From Actinokineospora enzanensis DSM 44649 (GTDB lineage Bacteria; Actinomycetota; Actinomycetes; Mycobacteriales; Pseudonocardiaceae): DNA of 64,000 bases. Positions 48,136-57,248 of the stretch are shown here, in pieces; positions within the stretch are counted from its first letter, which is position 1; every line of letters starts with the position of its first letter. The stretch is taken from assembly GCF_000374445.1 (NCBI RefSeq), contig NZ_KB894438.1:17245-81244 (forward strand). Direction: 5' to 3'. A model generated the notes under the pieces. That model was not told where the DNA came from. It ran no database searches and saw only the letters and a program-made list of their open reading frames with translations. The translations under genes and the position numbers were made by a program.

Positions 48136-48591
48136 ATGACCGAACCCCACACCTGGCCCACCGGTCGCCTGTTGTCGGTGGCCGCCCGCCTGGTCGAACA
48201 CTCCTGGCAGCGCTTCCTGGCCACCCGGGACCTGACCCACGCCGGCCTGATCGTCCTGCACCTGCTCGCCGACGGCCCCTGTTCACAGCGTTCCCTGGCC
48301 CAGTCCGCCCGCGTGACGGACCAAACCATGAGCCGCACCGTCGAGCGCCTCCACCGAGCCGGATACGTCTCCCGCGACGCCGACCCGCACGACCGCAGGC
48401 GCACGATCATCTCGGTGACGGGGGAGGGGCGGGAGGTACACGCGGAGGCGTTGCGTGCCGAGCGGGAGGACCCGCAGGTCCTGGGAGCGGTGCAGGACTA
48501 CGAGGCCCTGCGAGGCCAGTTGGTGGAACTGGTGATGTCGTTGGGAGTGGACCGGGCAGTCGACCTGCGCCCGCCCGCGGAACCGGACTGA
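48136..48591 (+). CDS. MarR-family transcriptional regulator
   Basis: A 151-residue winged-helix protein. The recognition region reads CSQRSLAQSARVTDQTMSRTVERLHRAGYVSRDADPHDRRRTIISVTGEG, the MarR pattern with the wing DPHDRRR. It has flanking dimerisation helices. It is divergently transcribed from the MMPL exporter and presumably represses it through the palindrome at 48095-48110, relieved by the exporter's substrate (inference). A hairpin follows. Confidence 0.9.
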   Translation: MTEPHTWPTGRLLSVAARLVEHSWQRFLATRDLTHAGLIVLHLLADGPCSQRSLAQSARVTDQTMSRTVERLHRAGYVSRDADPHDRRRTIISVTGEGREVHAEALRAEREDPQVLGAVQDYEALRGQLVELVMSLGVDRAVDLRPPAEPD

Positions 48592-48628
48592 TCGGGTGGA
48601 ATCGTCACGCGAGGTCGCTCCACCCGAC
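48592..48628. terminator. Bidirectional hairpin, MarR gene / qor
   Basis: TCGGGTGGA (48592-48600) pairs perfectly with TCCACCCGA (48619-48627). It lies between convergent stops. Confidence 0.65.
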
Positions 48629-48645
48629 CAAGCAGGCAGCGCGGA

Positions 48646-49617
48646 CTACGGAATCAGCAGCAGCTTCCCGCTGCTCCTGCGCCCCTCCAGGTCCTCATGC
48701 GCCCGCCGAACCTCACCCAACGCGTACTTCCCGCCGACCCGGACCTTCAGCCCCCCGCCCGTGACAGCCTCGAACAACTCCCCGGTCCGCCACCGCAGCT
48801 CCTCCGCCGTGGCCACGTAGTGCGCCATGGTGGGCCGCGTCAGATAGACCGACCCGGCCTGGTTCAACCGCTGCGGATCCACCGGAGGCACCGCCCCGCT
48901 CGCCGCCCCGAACAACGCCAACACCCCACGCGGCCGCAACACGGACAGGCTCCCGTCGAACGTGGTGGCCCCGACCCCGTCATACACCGCGGCCACCCCC
49001 TCCCCGCCGGTCAGCTCCCGCGTCCGGACGACGAAGTCCTCCGAGGTGTACCGGATCACCTCGTCCGCCCCGGCTTCCCGGGCGAGCTTCTCCTTCTCGT
49101 CCGTGGACACGGTCCCGATCACCCGAGCCCCTCGCGCCTTGGCCAGCTGCACGAGCGACAGCCCCACCCCGCCCGCGGCCGCGTGCACGAGAATCGAGTC
49201 CCCCACCGCCACCGGATACGTCGAAGCCACCAGGAAGTGCGCGGTCAACCCCTGCAACAGGACCGCGGCGGCGGTCTCGTCCGAGATGTCCGCGGGCACC
49301 GGCACCACCTTGTCCGCGGGCACCACCACCCGGTCCGCGTAGCTGCCGAGCCCCTGCGCCCACGCCACCCGGTCGCCCACCCGCACATCCGACACCTCGG
49401 ACCCCACGGCCTCGACCGTCCCCGCCCCCTCCAGACCGAGGATGAACGGCAGCGGCAGCGGATAGATGCCCCGCCGGTGATACGTGTCGATGTAGTTGAC
49501 CCCGGCAGCCGCGACCCGCACAGCGACCTCCCCAGGCCCCGGGTCCCGGTCGGGCACCGACGTGTAGTTCAGGACCTCGACCCCACCGGTCTCCGCCACC
49601 TGCACTGCCTGGGCCAC
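48646..49617 (-). CDS. qor: NADPH:quinone oxidoreductase (zinc-free MDR family)
   Basis: A 323-residue medium-chain dehydrogenase/reductase without zinc ligands. The motifs are RVAAAGVNYIDTYHRRGIYPLPLPFILGLEGAGTVEAVG, the Rossmann loop ILVHAAAGGVGLSLVQLAKARGARVIGTVST and GGEGVAAVYDGVG, as in E. coli QorA. It reduces quinones with NADPH in one-electron steps. The GTG at 49617 is set by a GAGGAG site 6 nt upstream. The same gene precedes the small conserved gene and ctaA in M. tuberculosis (Rv1454c, from memory). Confidence 0.92.
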   Translation of the reverse strand: MAQAVQVAETGGVEVLNYTSVPDRDPGPGEVAVRVAAAGVNYIDTYHRRGIYPLPLPFILGLEGAGTVEAVGSEVSDVRVGDRVAWAQGLGSYADRVVVPADKVVPVPADISDETAAAVLLQGLTAHFLVASTYPVAVGDSILVHAAAGGVGLSLVQLAKARGARVIGTVSTDEKEKLAREAGADEVIRYTSEDFVVRTRELTGGEGVAAVYDGVGATTFDGSLSVLRPRGVLALFGAASGAVPPVDPQRLNQAGSVYLTRPTMAHYVATAEELRWRTGELFEAVTGGGLKVRVGGKYALGEVRRAHEDLEGRRSSGKLLLIP

Positions 49618-49710
49618 GTTCGTCTCCTCCGCGTCGGGTGTCGCCTTCCGGCCAGGCCAACCACCCGACCGCCCGGGGCATTCCAGGCGTCCAGCATGCA
49701 GGAACGGCCG

Positions 49711-49716
49711 TAAGCT
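49711..49716 (+). promoter_or_regulatory. Candidate -10 for a leaderless small-protein transcript
   Basis: TAAGCT lies 7 nt before the ATG at 49724, with no ribosome binding site. Confidence 0.4.
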
Positions 49717-49723
49717 CACCGGC

Positions 49724-49999
49724 ATGGACAACACGAAAGCGGTCGCGGCGTTCGTGGCGGCGCACGGTCGACCGACGCGCGCGGTGGTGGAGAACATCGG
49801 GCGGGCCGGGGCCCGGGTCGTGCTCGTCGGGCCGGACGGGACGATGGGGGACGTCGTGGTGGCCGATGTCGAGGCGGGTGCCGCGCTGATCGAGCGGGTC
49901 GACGGTGTCCAGGCGGCCGAGTGGGACCGGGAGACCGTGGCGGGGGCGCGGATCGGGTCCGCGCACCGCAAGAAGATGGCGGCCCGCGCGCGCGGCTAG
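49724..49999 (+). CDS. Small conserved hypothetical protein (Rv1455-like position)
   Basis: A 91-residue protein. It begins MDNTKAVAAFVAAHGRPTRAVVENIGRAGARVVLVGPDG and ends in a basic tail, HRKKMAARARG. There is no membrane segment or known motif. It occupies the same place between qor and ctaA as Rv1455 in M. tuberculosis, which supports it as real. Its TAG and the TAG of the convergent ctaA are the two strands of one CTAG. Function unknown; the basic end could bind nucleic acid. Confidence 0.75.
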   Translation: MDNTKAVAAFVAAHGRPTRAVVENIGRAGARVVLVGPDGTMGDVVVADVEAGAALIERVDGVQAAEWDRETVAGARIGSAHRKKMAARARG

Positions 50000-50943
50000 A
50001 CAGTGACCGGGACCGCCGGGGTGAGGGTTCGTTCGCGGGTGGTGCACCACAACGATGCCGTTGCGGCGATCACCAGTGTCGCGCCGAGCACGTGCAGGGT
50101 CACCAGGACGCCCGGGACGCCGGTCCAGAACTGGACGAACCCGAGCAGGCCCTGTGCGAGCACGGCGCCCACCAGCACCAGGTAGCGCCGCCACAGCAGG
50201 CCGGTCGTTCCGTTGGTGCGCAGGAGAACGCCCGCGCCGAGCAACAGGCCCAGGTAGACGAACATGAACGCGGCGTGCACGTGGGCCAGGGTCTCCACCG
50301 GCAGGTCGAGCCGCGGGGTCGCCGCGTCGCCCGCGTGCGGGCCCGCGCCGGTGACCATGGTGCCCGCGGAGAGCAGCCCGAGCAGGACCACGACCGAGAT
50401 CCCCAGCAGGCCTGCCAGACCGGCCGGGCCGCGGCGCCGCGCCGGTTCGTCGCCTTCGTCGATGGCGTGCACCACCATGACCGATAGCCAGATCATGACC
50501 GCGGACGCCAGGAAGTGCACCGCGACCGTCCACCACAGCAGGTCGAGTCGCACCGTGATGCCGCCGATGACCCCCTGCACGAGCACACCCACCGGCATGG
50601 TCAGCGCGAGCCGCAGGTAGTGCCGACGGCGCGGCCGGACCAGGTAGGCCAAGGCGAACACGGCGAACGCGGCAATGCCCACGACACCGGTCAGCAGTCG
50701 GTTGCCGAACTCGATCCACTGGTTCAGCATGGCGAACTCGGGGTGGTCGACCGGGAACATGCTGCCCTGCTGGCACTGCGGCCAGGTGCGGCAACCCAAC
50801 CCGGACCCGGTCACCCGCACCACGGACCCGGTGACCGCGATCAGCGCCTGGGTGACCACCACGGTGATCGCCGCCGCGCGCTGGGCCCGACGGGAGGGGG
50901 CGGGCAGGCGATCGATGCGGGCTTTGAGGGTTTCCAGCGACAC
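49996..50943 (-). CDS. ctaA: Haem A synthase (COX15/CtaA)
   Basis: A 315-residue membrane protein with about eight helices. It converts haem O to haem A with CtaB (40.97 kb). Signatures are GSVVRVTGSGLGCRTWPQC with the paired cysteines of the type found in Gram-positive CtaA, NQWIEFGNRLLTG, WWTVAVHFLASAVMIW and VETLAHVHAAFMFVYLG with conserved His residues in haem-binding helices. The GTG start at 50943 has TACCAT 6 nt upstream (minus strand) and no ribosome site, so it may be leaderless. The C-terminus overlaps the small convergent gene by 4 nt. Confidence 0.93.
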   Translation of the reverse strand: MSLETLKARIDRLPAPSRRAQRAAAITVVVTQALIAVTGSVVRVTGSGLGCRTWPQCQQGSMFPVDHPEFAMLNQWIEFGNRLLTGVVGIAAFAVFALAYLVRPRRRHYLRLALTMPVGVLVQGVIGGITVRLDLLWWTVAVHFLASAVMIWLSVMVVHAIDEGDEPARRRGPAGLAGLLGISVVVLLGLLSAGTMVTGAGPHAGDAATPRLDLPVETLAHVHAAFMFVYLGLLLGAGVLLRTNGTTGLLWRRYLVLVGAVLAQGLLGFVQFWTGVPGVLVTLHVLGATLVIAATASLWCTTRERTLTPAVPVTV

Positions 50944-51424
50944 CCGGTGATGGTAGGCCCGGGTAACTGAGAGTCGCGGGGCGGTACTGCCGGACGTGCT
51001 TTCGCTCTCACCGCCGGGATCCCGACACCGGGAAGACCTCCAAAGAAACCATTGAGCGGTCCGGGGAACCGAACCGAGAAAGTCGCGGGATGTTCGCGAA
51101 AGGACCCCACGTAGTGATCACGGCGAACTACACTGCGTACCGGAGGGCGGACTCCCCCCGCCGCCTTCCCGTGAGGCTGCCGCCGGCCGGGTTCTTTCCC
51201 CCCACGACCCGCCCGGCGGCAGCGCACCACGGGATGGCGCTCGCCTGCCGGAGGCGGCACGGCGGGCAGGCGGGGATCCGAGGGCATCCGCGTCCTGGGG
51301 TGGGGCGTGTTGCGTTGGCAGGGGGTCGAGCTGCTTTGCGGGTCCTGGTCTTTCCTGGCCTTCGGCCTCGGGCGGAGTCGCACCGCTAGGTTTCACCAGC
51401 CGGGATTGGTTCGTTCGTCCCGCG
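50944..51424. other. Intergenic region upstream of ctaA
   Basis: Apart from the ctaA -10 candidate (complement of 50950-50955) and an imperfect GTAGT-N-ACTAC inverted repeat around 51112-51131, I see nothing definite in about 480 nt. Open frames here lack ribosome sites and family resemblance. Repeat copy 3 occupies the far end. Confidence 0.4.
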
Positions 51425-51509
51425 ACGTCCCCGGTGCCACGGCGACGATCCGGCTACCAGATCGGGGACCGTGCCGGGCGGGGATGAGGGGGCGGGTGGC
51501 GGGAGGAAA
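51425..51509 (+). repeat. Dispersed G-rich intergenic repeat, copy 3 (full length)
   Basis: The left part carries GTCCCCGG (51427-51434), which pairs with CGGGGAC (51463-51469). Then come CCAGATCGGGGACC, GCCGGGCGGGG, GAGGGGGCGGG and GGCGGGAGGAAA. It aligns over about 85-95 nt with copy 4. It lies immediately behind the stop of the minus-strand ABC permease gene, on the opposite strand. Confidence 0.85.
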
Positions 51510-52289
51510 TCAACTCAGCCGCGTTGTGCGGGTGGCCAGCAGGCCCGCGCCCGCGCCCCAGGCCGCCAGGGTGGCCACAGTGGACAACGCAGGCGCCGAG
51601 CCGTCGACCAGTGCCTGGGTGAGTCCCTCGGTCAGCGCGGCGGACGGCAGCAGTCGCACCACCTCGGCCATCCCGGCGGGCAGTGTGTCGGCGGTCAGCA
51701 CGATGCCGCCCGCGAACAGCAGCACCAGCCACACCACGTTGGCCAGCGCCAGGACCACCTCGGCCTTGAGCGCGCCGCCGAGCAGTACGCCAAGGGCGCC
51801 GAAGGTGAGCGTGCCCAGCACCGTGAGCAGCACGGTCCACAGCAGACCGGCGGCGGTCGGTGCCCAGCCCAGCAGCGCGGCGGCCACGCCCAGCACGACC
51901 AGCTGCAACACCACCACGGCCAGGCAGCCCAGCACCCGCCCGGCCACCAGCAGCCAGCGCGGCAGCGCGGTCGCGGCCAGGCGTTTGAGCACCCCGTAGC
52001 GGCGGTCGAAGCCGAGCGCGATGGCCTGGCCGGTGAACGCCGTCGACATCACCGCGAGCGCGAACACCCGTGGTGTGACGGAGTCCACTCGTGGCTCGGG
52101 CAGCGAGATCACGTGCACCAGGGTGAGCCCGACCAGCAGCGCCAACGGGATCAGCAGTGTCAGCAGCACCTGCTCGCCGTTGCGCAGGGTGAGCGCGGCC
52201 TCGGTGCGTGCGTGCGTGAACAGCATCCGCACCGGGCGGCCCGCTCCCGGGGCCGGTGTGAAGGTGCCTGGTGCGAAACGTCCGTTCAC
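51510..52289 (-). CDS. ABC-2 type exporter permease
   Basis: A 259-residue membrane protein with six helices, starting MNGRFAPGTFTPAPG and including MLFTHARTEAALTLRNGEQVLLTLLIPLALL, VMSTAFTGQAIALGFDRRYGVLKRLAATALPRWLLVAGRV and a GALKAEVVLALANVVWLVLLFAGGIVL helix. These are typical of ABC-2 (DrrB/NodJ-like) permeases. The GTG start overlaps the ATPase stop by 4 nt, forming one exporter. The M. tuberculosis counterpart pair is Rv1457c/Rv1458c (from memory), and the substrate is unknown. Confidence 0.92.
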   Translation of the reverse strand: MNGRFAPGTFTPAPGAGRPVRMLFTHARTEAALTLRNGEQVLLTLLIPLALLVGLTLVHVISLPEPRVDSVTPRVFALAVMSTAFTGQAIALGFDRRYGVLKRLAATALPRWLLVAGRVLGCLAVVVLQLVVLGVAAALLGWAPTAAGLLWTVLLTVLGTLTFGALGVLLGGALKAEVVLALANVVWLVLLFAGGIVLTADTLPAGMAEVVRLLPSAALTEGLTQALVDGSAPALSTVATLAAWGAGAGLLATRTTRLS

Positions 52290-53212
52290 GAGCGCAGCTC
52301 CCGTCCGGTCAGGTCCAGGAAGACGTCCTCCAGGCTGCGCCTGCCCACCTGCAGCTCCTCGGCCAGCACGCCCTGCTGGGCGCACCACGCGGTCACCGTC
52401 GACACCACCTGTGGGTCGACCACCCCGGCCACCAGGTAGCCGCCAGGGGAGGGCTCGGTCACCCGGCAGCCCTCCGGCAGCGCGGCCACCAGCAGCCCGG
52501 TGTCCAATCCGGACTTGGCGCGGAACCGCAGCTGCTGCTCGTCCGGGCCCGCCGCGGTCAGCTCGCGCGGCGTGCCCTCGGCCACCACCCGGCCGTGGTC
52601 GACGATCACCACCTGGTCGGCCAGCGCCTCGGCCTCCTCCATCAGGTGCGTGGTCAGCAGCACGCTCACCCCGTCCGCGCGCAGCGCGGCCACCAGCTCC
52701 CACACGAGCCTGCGCGCCTGCGGGTCCATGCCCGCGGTCGGCTCGTCCAGGAACACCAGCTCCGGCCGCCCGACCAGGGCACAGGCCAGCGACAGCCGCT
52801 GCTGCTGCCCGCCGGACAGCCGTTTGTACGGGGTGCGGGCGCAGCCGTCCAGCCCGAGGATGTCCAGCAGCCACGCGGGGTCCAGCGGGTTCGCCGCGCA
52901 CGCGGCCACCAGCCGCAGCATCTCGGCCGCCTTCACCCCCGGGTACGCGCCGCCGCCCTGCGGCATCACGCCGATCCGGGGCCGCAGCCGCGCGCCCTCG
53001 GTCACCGGGTCGAGGCCGAGCACCCGGACCTTCCCCGCGTCCGGGCGCCGGAAGCCCTCGCAGATCTCCACCGTGGTCGTCTTGCCCGCGCCGTTGGGGC
53101 CCAGCAGCGCCAGCACCGCGCCGCGGTCCACACGGAACCCGAGTCCGTTCACGGCGGTCGTCGCCCCGAACGATTTGACCAGGTCGTACACCTCGACGGC
53201 GGGCACGCTCAC
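52286..53212 (-). CDS. ABC exporter ATP-binding protein
   Basis: A 308-residue ATPase. It has Walker A LLGPNGAGKTTTVEI, a Q-loop GVMPQGGGAYPG, signature LSGGQQQRLSLA, Walker B LVFLDEPTAGMD and H-loop LLTTHLMEEAEAL. A C-terminal extension of about 80 residues is typical of drug/lipid exporters partnered with ABC-2 permeases. The GTG at 53212 is used; an in-frame GTG at 53206 is equally possible. It lies 11 nt after mptB and overlaps the permease gene. Confidence 0.93.
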   Translation of the reverse strand: MSVPAVEVYDLVKSFGATTAVNGLGFRVDRGAVLALLGPNGAGKTTTVEICEGFRRPDAGKVRVLGLDPVTEGARLRPRIGVMPQGGGAYPGVKAAEMLRLVAACAANPLDPAWLLDILGLDGCARTPYKRLSGGQQQRLSLACALVGRPELVFLDEPTAGMDPQARRLVWELVAALRADGVSVLLTTHLMEEAEALADQVVIVDHGRVVAEGTPRELTAAGPDEQQLRFRAKSGLDTGLLVAALPEGCRVTEPSPGGYLVAGVVDPQVVSTVTAWCAQQGVLAEELQVGRRSLEDVFLDLTGRELRS

Positions 53213-53223
53213 GAACGGGAAGC

Positions 53224-54828
53224 CTAAGGCGTGGGCGCGGTCACGGCGGGGGCGCCCCGGCGCTCGGCGCGCGGCAGCCACCGGCGGACCGCGAACACCG
53301 CGAGCGCGGTCACCACCAGCGCGCCGGTGTACGCGTACGGCAGCACGAACACCCGGCCGTCGAAGGTGGACCCGGTCGGCCCGAGCGCGACCGCCAGCAC
53401 CACGCTGATCACCATCGCCGCGGTGCGGAACCGGGTGTTGCCCGCCGCCGCGGCCAACGGCAACGCCGCCCACAGCAGGTACCAGGGCTGCACGGTGGCG
53501 CCGAACACCAGCACCGCGCCCAGCGCCACGCCCAGCCCGGTGAGCGGGCGCAGCTTCCAGCGGAAGCTGTCCAGCAGCAGCTTGACCGCGATCAGCGGGC
53601 CGATCACGGTGCCGACCAGCCTGCCCGCGGTGATCGCGGCGTCCATGTGGTTGCCGAGGCCGAGCACGATGCCCAGCCAGCCCGCGCCGAACCCGAGCGC
53701 GGTCATCGGTGCCATCCAGCTTTTGATGGTGGACGCGGTGTTGAGCGTGGCCACCCAGCCGTAGCCCAGGCCGCTGCCCAGCGAGGTGGCGGTGAGCACG
53801 ACGCCGAACACCACGCCGAGCCCGCCCGCGACCATCAGCAGCTGCTTCCAGGTGCCGCCCATCCGGCGCGCGATCATCACCCCGAGGAAGCCGAGGGCCA
53901 GCGCGGCCGGGATCTTCGTCGCCGCGCCCAGGGTGATCACCCCGGCGCCGATCGCGTACCAGAGCAGCTCGCCGCGTTGCCACGGCGGGAACGGCCCGTC
54001 CGGGGTGACCCGAGGCATCCGGCGCAGCGCCAGCTCGAAGCCCACCAGCATCAGCCCGATCGCCAGCGACTCGTTGTGCACGCCGACCACCAGGTGGAAC
54101 AGCGTCAGCGGGTTCGCCGCGCCCAGCCACAGCGCGCTCACCGGGCTGACCCCGAACCGGCGGGCCAGCCGGGGCAGCGCCCACACGATCATCGCCAGGC
54201 CGATCAGCGCCAGCGCCCGGTGCGCGGCCACGCCCATCACCACGTGGTCGCCGGTGAGCCAGCTCACCGCCTTGCCCAGGGTGAGGAACAGCGGCCCGTA
54301 CGGCGACGGCGTCTCCCGCCACATCGTCGGCACGCCCTGGGTGAGTGGGTGGTTCACGCCGAGCGCCTGCGCGGGCCCGACCGTGTACGGGTCCTGGCCC
54401 ATCGCCACGATCTCGCTCTGCGCCAGGTAGCTGTAGACGTCCCGGCTGAAGCTGGGCACCGTGAACACCAGCGGCGCGATCCACATGACCAGCGTGCGGG
54501 CCATCTGCGGCACCGACACCGCGCGCTCCCGGCCGGGCCGCGACAGCCTGCCCAGCGCCAGCCAGGCCAGCACGATCATGAACACGCCGGTGAACGCGAA
54601 CGCCAGCGCGACCGTGGTCATCCGGCTGAACAGGCCGAGCACCGGGATCCGGAACACCGGGTTGAACACCGGGGCCGCGCCCGCGCCGAGCGAGCCGATG
54701 GTCAGCAGCAGCGAACCCACGGTCCCGAAGCGCCGCACCACGTCGAGCTGCTTGCGCTCCGCCGCGTTGAGCGGGCCGGATTCCCCGCGCCCGCGCGCAC
54801 TCCCGTGTTCCGTGTCTCCCGCCACCAC
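53224..54828 (-). CDS. mptB: Polyprenol-phosphomannose-dependent alpha-1,6-mannosyltransferase MptB-like
   Basis: A 534-residue GT-C glycosyltransferase with about 12-13 helices. The catalytic first loop has VPSFSRDVYSYLAQSEIVAMGQDPYTVGP with the Arg-Asp pair expected of the family. MWRETPSPYGPLFL and LVVGVHNESLAIGLMLVGFELAL are further MptB-like segments. In Corynebacteriales MptB builds the lipomannan/lipoarabinomannan backbone. The same neighbours (ABC exporter on one side, sufR on the other) occur around Rv1459c. The GTG-GTG start at 54828 is ambiguous by one codon. Confidence 0.88.
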   Translation of the reverse strand: MVAGDTEHGSARGRGESGPLNAAERKQLDVVRRFGTVGSLLLTIGSLGAGAAPVFNPVFRIPVLGLFSRMTTVALAFAFTGVFMIVLAWLALGRLSRPGRERAVSVPQMARTLVMWIAPLVFTVPSFSRDVYSYLAQSEIVAMGQDPYTVGPAQALGVNHPLTQGVPTMWRETPSPYGPLFLTLGKAVSWLTGDHVVMGVAAHRALALIGLAMIVWALPRLARRFGVSPVSALWLGAANPLTLFHLVVGVHNESLAIGLMLVGFELALRRMPRVTPDGPFPPWQRGELLWYAIGAGVITLGAATKIPAALALGFLGVMIARRMGGTWKQLLMVAGGLGVVFGVVLTATSLGSGLGYGWVATLNTASTIKSWMAPMTALGFGAGWLGIVLGLGNHMDAAITAGRLVGTVIGPLIAVKLLLDSFRWKLRPLTGLGVALGAVLVFGATVQPWYLLWAALPLAAAAGNTRFRTAAMVISVVLAVALGPTGSTFDGRVFVLPYAYTGALVVTALAVFAVRRWLPRAERRGAPAVTAPTP

Positions 54829-54939
54829 GTCCGGAAGAGTAGCGGGACCGTGATCCGCTCAGGACCGCAATGGGCTGGCCCGGCGGGCCGGTCGTGTTGC
54901 AAGATCCGCGCAACGTTTCGTCGGGGCTGGGGGCTTCGC

Positions 54940-56367
54940 GTGGATCACCTGTCGTCGGCGGCCGAGGTCGTACTCCTCGTGGCCGCCCTGTTCTTCCTGG
55001 TGCGACGCCTGGGCGAGGTTGGTTCCCGGCGCGACCGGGCCGCCCTGGCCGACCTGGCGTTCGGCCTGGCGGCGGGGGCGGTGCTGACGGCCTGGGGGCC
55101 GGTCGGGCCGCTGTCCGTCGGCGTGGCGGTGGCCATCGGGGTCGCCGGGTTCGCGGTCGGGGCGACGGGCGGGGTGATCACCGGCGTGCTGCTCGCGGTG
55201 GACATGTTCGTCGTCGGGGACGACTTCCCGGCCTTCGGTGCGCTGGTCGCCACCCCGGTCCTTGTCGGGTACGCCCTGCGTCGCGCCTTCCTTGCTGTGC
55301 GCGGTCCGCTGTCCGCGCGGCTGCTCCCGGGGGAGCGGGCCGGGCGGTGGCCGTTGCCGCCGCGGTTCACGCCTGCGCTGACTGTCGCGGCGCGACTGTC
55401 GTGCCTGCTCCCGTTCGTGGCCGTGGTCCTGGTGCCGATGCCCGGGGCGTCCGGAATGGACCACGGGCTCCGCATCGCCACCGCGGCGCTGCTGTGCCTG
55501 ATCCTGTACTTCGTCGACCTCACCCGCCGGGTGCTGCCGCGCGGGCACCGACAGCGGCTCTGGCTGGCGGAGACCTCGCTGTGGGCGGCGATCGCGGTGA
55601 TGTCCGCGGGCCCGTTCGGTGCTCTGTTCGCGGGCTGGTGGGCGCGGCAGCCCGGACTCGTCGGAGTGAGTGGCACGTTCTACTCGGCGTTGGCGGTGCT
55701 GGCCATCGCGGCGCCGGGGTGGGTCATGCCGCTCAACGCGGGCGGTCTGCGGGCGAGCCACATCCAGAACTTCAGCCGGGTCCGGTTGCCCGCGGGCGCG
55801 AACCTCGTCGCCTTGGAGGCGCGGGTGCTGGTGCCGGTCGTCTTCGCGGTGCTGTCCGTCGGGCTGTTCCACCCGTCCGGCTCGCTGCTGCTCCCGGCGG
55901 TCTCGGTCGGCGCGGCCACCGTGCTGGTCCAGTTCGGCACGCTGCGCCGGGCGGTGCAGCGCCGCCAGGCCGCGGCCGCCCGCGCCGTCTTCGACCTGGG
56001 CTCGGATGGCCGCGACCAGGTGCTGGCCGAGTGGGCCGACGAGGTGCGGCCGAGCGGTCGCCGCAAGCGGACCCCGACCGTCTACTGGCTGCCGGACGTG
56101 CTCGGCGCGCTCGCCGTGGACAGCGTCTACGCGGTCCGGCCGGACGTGGCGGACCTGCCGTGGGAGCCGACCACCCCGTTCGTCGTGCCGCCCGAGCAGG
56201 CGGGCAGACTGCTCGCGATCGCCGAGCACGCGCTGGACCTCGTCGGCGGCTCCGGTCCCGCCCTCGCCGCCGCGTACGACCGTCTCGGCCGTAACGCGGA
56301 GCTGGTGGTCGAGGCGGAGGCGCGTCGGGCGGCCGCTTCCTCGGACGGGCCAGCACCCACCGTCTGA
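54940..56367 (+). CDS. Hypothetical polytopic membrane protein
   Basis: A 475-residue protein with about ten hydrophobic helices in residues 5-330, followed by a soluble C-terminus (about 340-475) with [32 protein letters not shown] and an Ala-rich helical end. No transporter or enzyme signature is recognisable. It uses a GTG start with no clear ribosome site; the open frame continues far upstream through mptB antisense, which is not coding. It sits between divergent mptB and sufR. The first ten codons are the least certain part. Confidence 0.65.
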   Translation: MDHLSSAAEVVLLVAALFFLVRRLGEVGSRRDRAALADLAFGLAAGAVLTAWGPVGPLSVGVAVAIGVAGFAVGATGGVITGVLLAVDMFVVGDDFPAFGALVATPVLVGYALRRAFLAVRGPLSARLLPGERAGRWPLPPRFTPALTVAARLSCLLPFVAVVLVPMPGASGMDHGLRIATAALLCLILYFVDLTRRVLPRGHRQRLWLAETSLWAAIAVMSAGPFGALFAGWWARQPGLVGVSGTFYSALAVLAIAAPGWVMPLNAGGLRASHIQNFSRVRLPAGANLVALEARVLVPVVFAVLSVGLFHPSGSLLLPAVSVGAATVLVQFGTLRRAVQRRQAAAARAVFDLGSDGRDQVLAEWADEVRPSGRRKRTPTVYWLPDVLGALAVDSVYAVRPDVADLPWEPTTPFVVPPEQAGRLLAIAEHALDLVGGSGPALAAAYDRLGRNAELVVEAEARRAAASSDGPAPTV

Positions 56368-56399
56368 CCAGCGAGTTCGCCCTGGATCTGTGATCCGGC

Positions 56400-56455
56400 T
56401 CACTAGTGACGACCCCCATCTTTGCCTGCCGCCGGGAAATAAGACACACTTGTGT
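56400..56455 (+). promoter_or_regulatory. Two palindromes in the sufR promoter, candidate SufR operators
   Basis: TCACTAGTGA (56400-56409) is a perfect 10-bp palindrome. ACACTTGTGT (56446-56455) is a 4-2-4 palindrome that ends one base before the sufR GTG. Related ACT/AGT and ACAC/GTGT half sites at the head of an autoregulated operon make them candidate operators. Confidence 0.5.
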
Positions 56456-56456
56456 T

Positions 56457-57248
56457 GTGAAAAACACCGCCCCCGCTCCGCGGACCCCGGAGGAGACCGG
56501 CACCGGTCCCACCGGGGCCGGGCAGCAGGCCGACGGGCGCACCCGGCAGGGTGTGGCCAGGCTGCTGCTGGAGCGCGGGCCGGTGACGGCGGTCGCGATC
56601 GCCGAGGCGCTGGGACTGAGCCCCACCGCCGTCCGCAGGCACTTGGACGCACTGGTCGCCGACGGGGAGGCGTACACCCGCGACGCCCCCCGGGTGGACG
56701 GCCGGGGCCGCGGACGACCGGCGAAGCTGTTCCTGCTCACCGAGACCGGCCGGTCCCGGTTCGGGCACGCCTACGACGACCTCGCCATCGCCGCGCTGCG
56801 CTTCCTCGCCGAGCGCGGGGGAGAGCAGGCGGTCCGCGCCTTCGCCGAACGTCGGGTGGCCACCCTGGTCGACCGGCACCGCGAGGACGTGACCGCGCCG
56901 GGAGACCCGGCGGGCCGGGCCAGGGCACTCGCCTTGGCGCTGACCCGCGAGGGCTACGCCGCCACGACCCGCGGCGTCGGCTCGGGGGAGCAGCTGTGCC
57001 AGCACCACTGCCCGGTGGCGCATGTCGCGGCGGAGTTCCCCCAGCTGTGCGAGGTCGAGACGGCGATGTTCGCCGACCTGCTGGGCACCCACGTTCAGCG
57101 GCTGGCCACCATCGCGCACGGCGACGCGGCGTGCACCACGCACGTCCCGAACGCCGAGGCGACCCAGGCCGGTCCGCGACCCGCGGGCGCGCCGGACCGT
57201 GCTCCCGGCACCGTTCAACGAGTTCCCGATGGAGGGGAGTCCCCATGA
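56457..57248 (+). CDS. sufR: Fe-S sensing transcriptional repressor SufR
   Basis: A 263-residue winged-helix regulator. The helix-turn-helix is about residues 43-66 ([24 protein letters not shown]), followed by the wing [14 protein letters not shown]. The C-terminal sensor has Cys181 and Cys185 (QLCQHHCPV), Cys198 (QLCEVE) and Cys226, a set able to hold an Fe-S cluster. SufR represses suf genes when its cluster is intact. The GTG at 56457 follows directly on a palindrome. Its stop overlaps the sufB ATG (ATGA), so it leads the operon. Confidence 0.93.
   Translation: MKNTAPAPRTPEETGTGPTGAGQQADGRTRQGVARLLLERGPVTAVAIAEALGLSPTAVRRHLDALVADGEAYTRDAPRVDGRGRGRPAKLFLLTETGRSRFGHAYDDLAIAALRFLAERGGEQAVRAFAERRVATLVDRHREDVTAPGDPAGRARALALALTREGYAATTRGVGSGEQLCQHHCPVAHVAAEFPQLCEVETAMFADLLGTHVQRLATIAHGDAACTTHVPNAEATQAGPRPAGAPDRAPGTVQRVPDGGESP

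Noticed and set aside
51090..51396. Small open frames between ctaA and the ABC permease
   Set aside because: They have no ribosome site or conserved motif and are Arg/Pro/Ala-rich; better read as non-coding with a repeat copy at one end.
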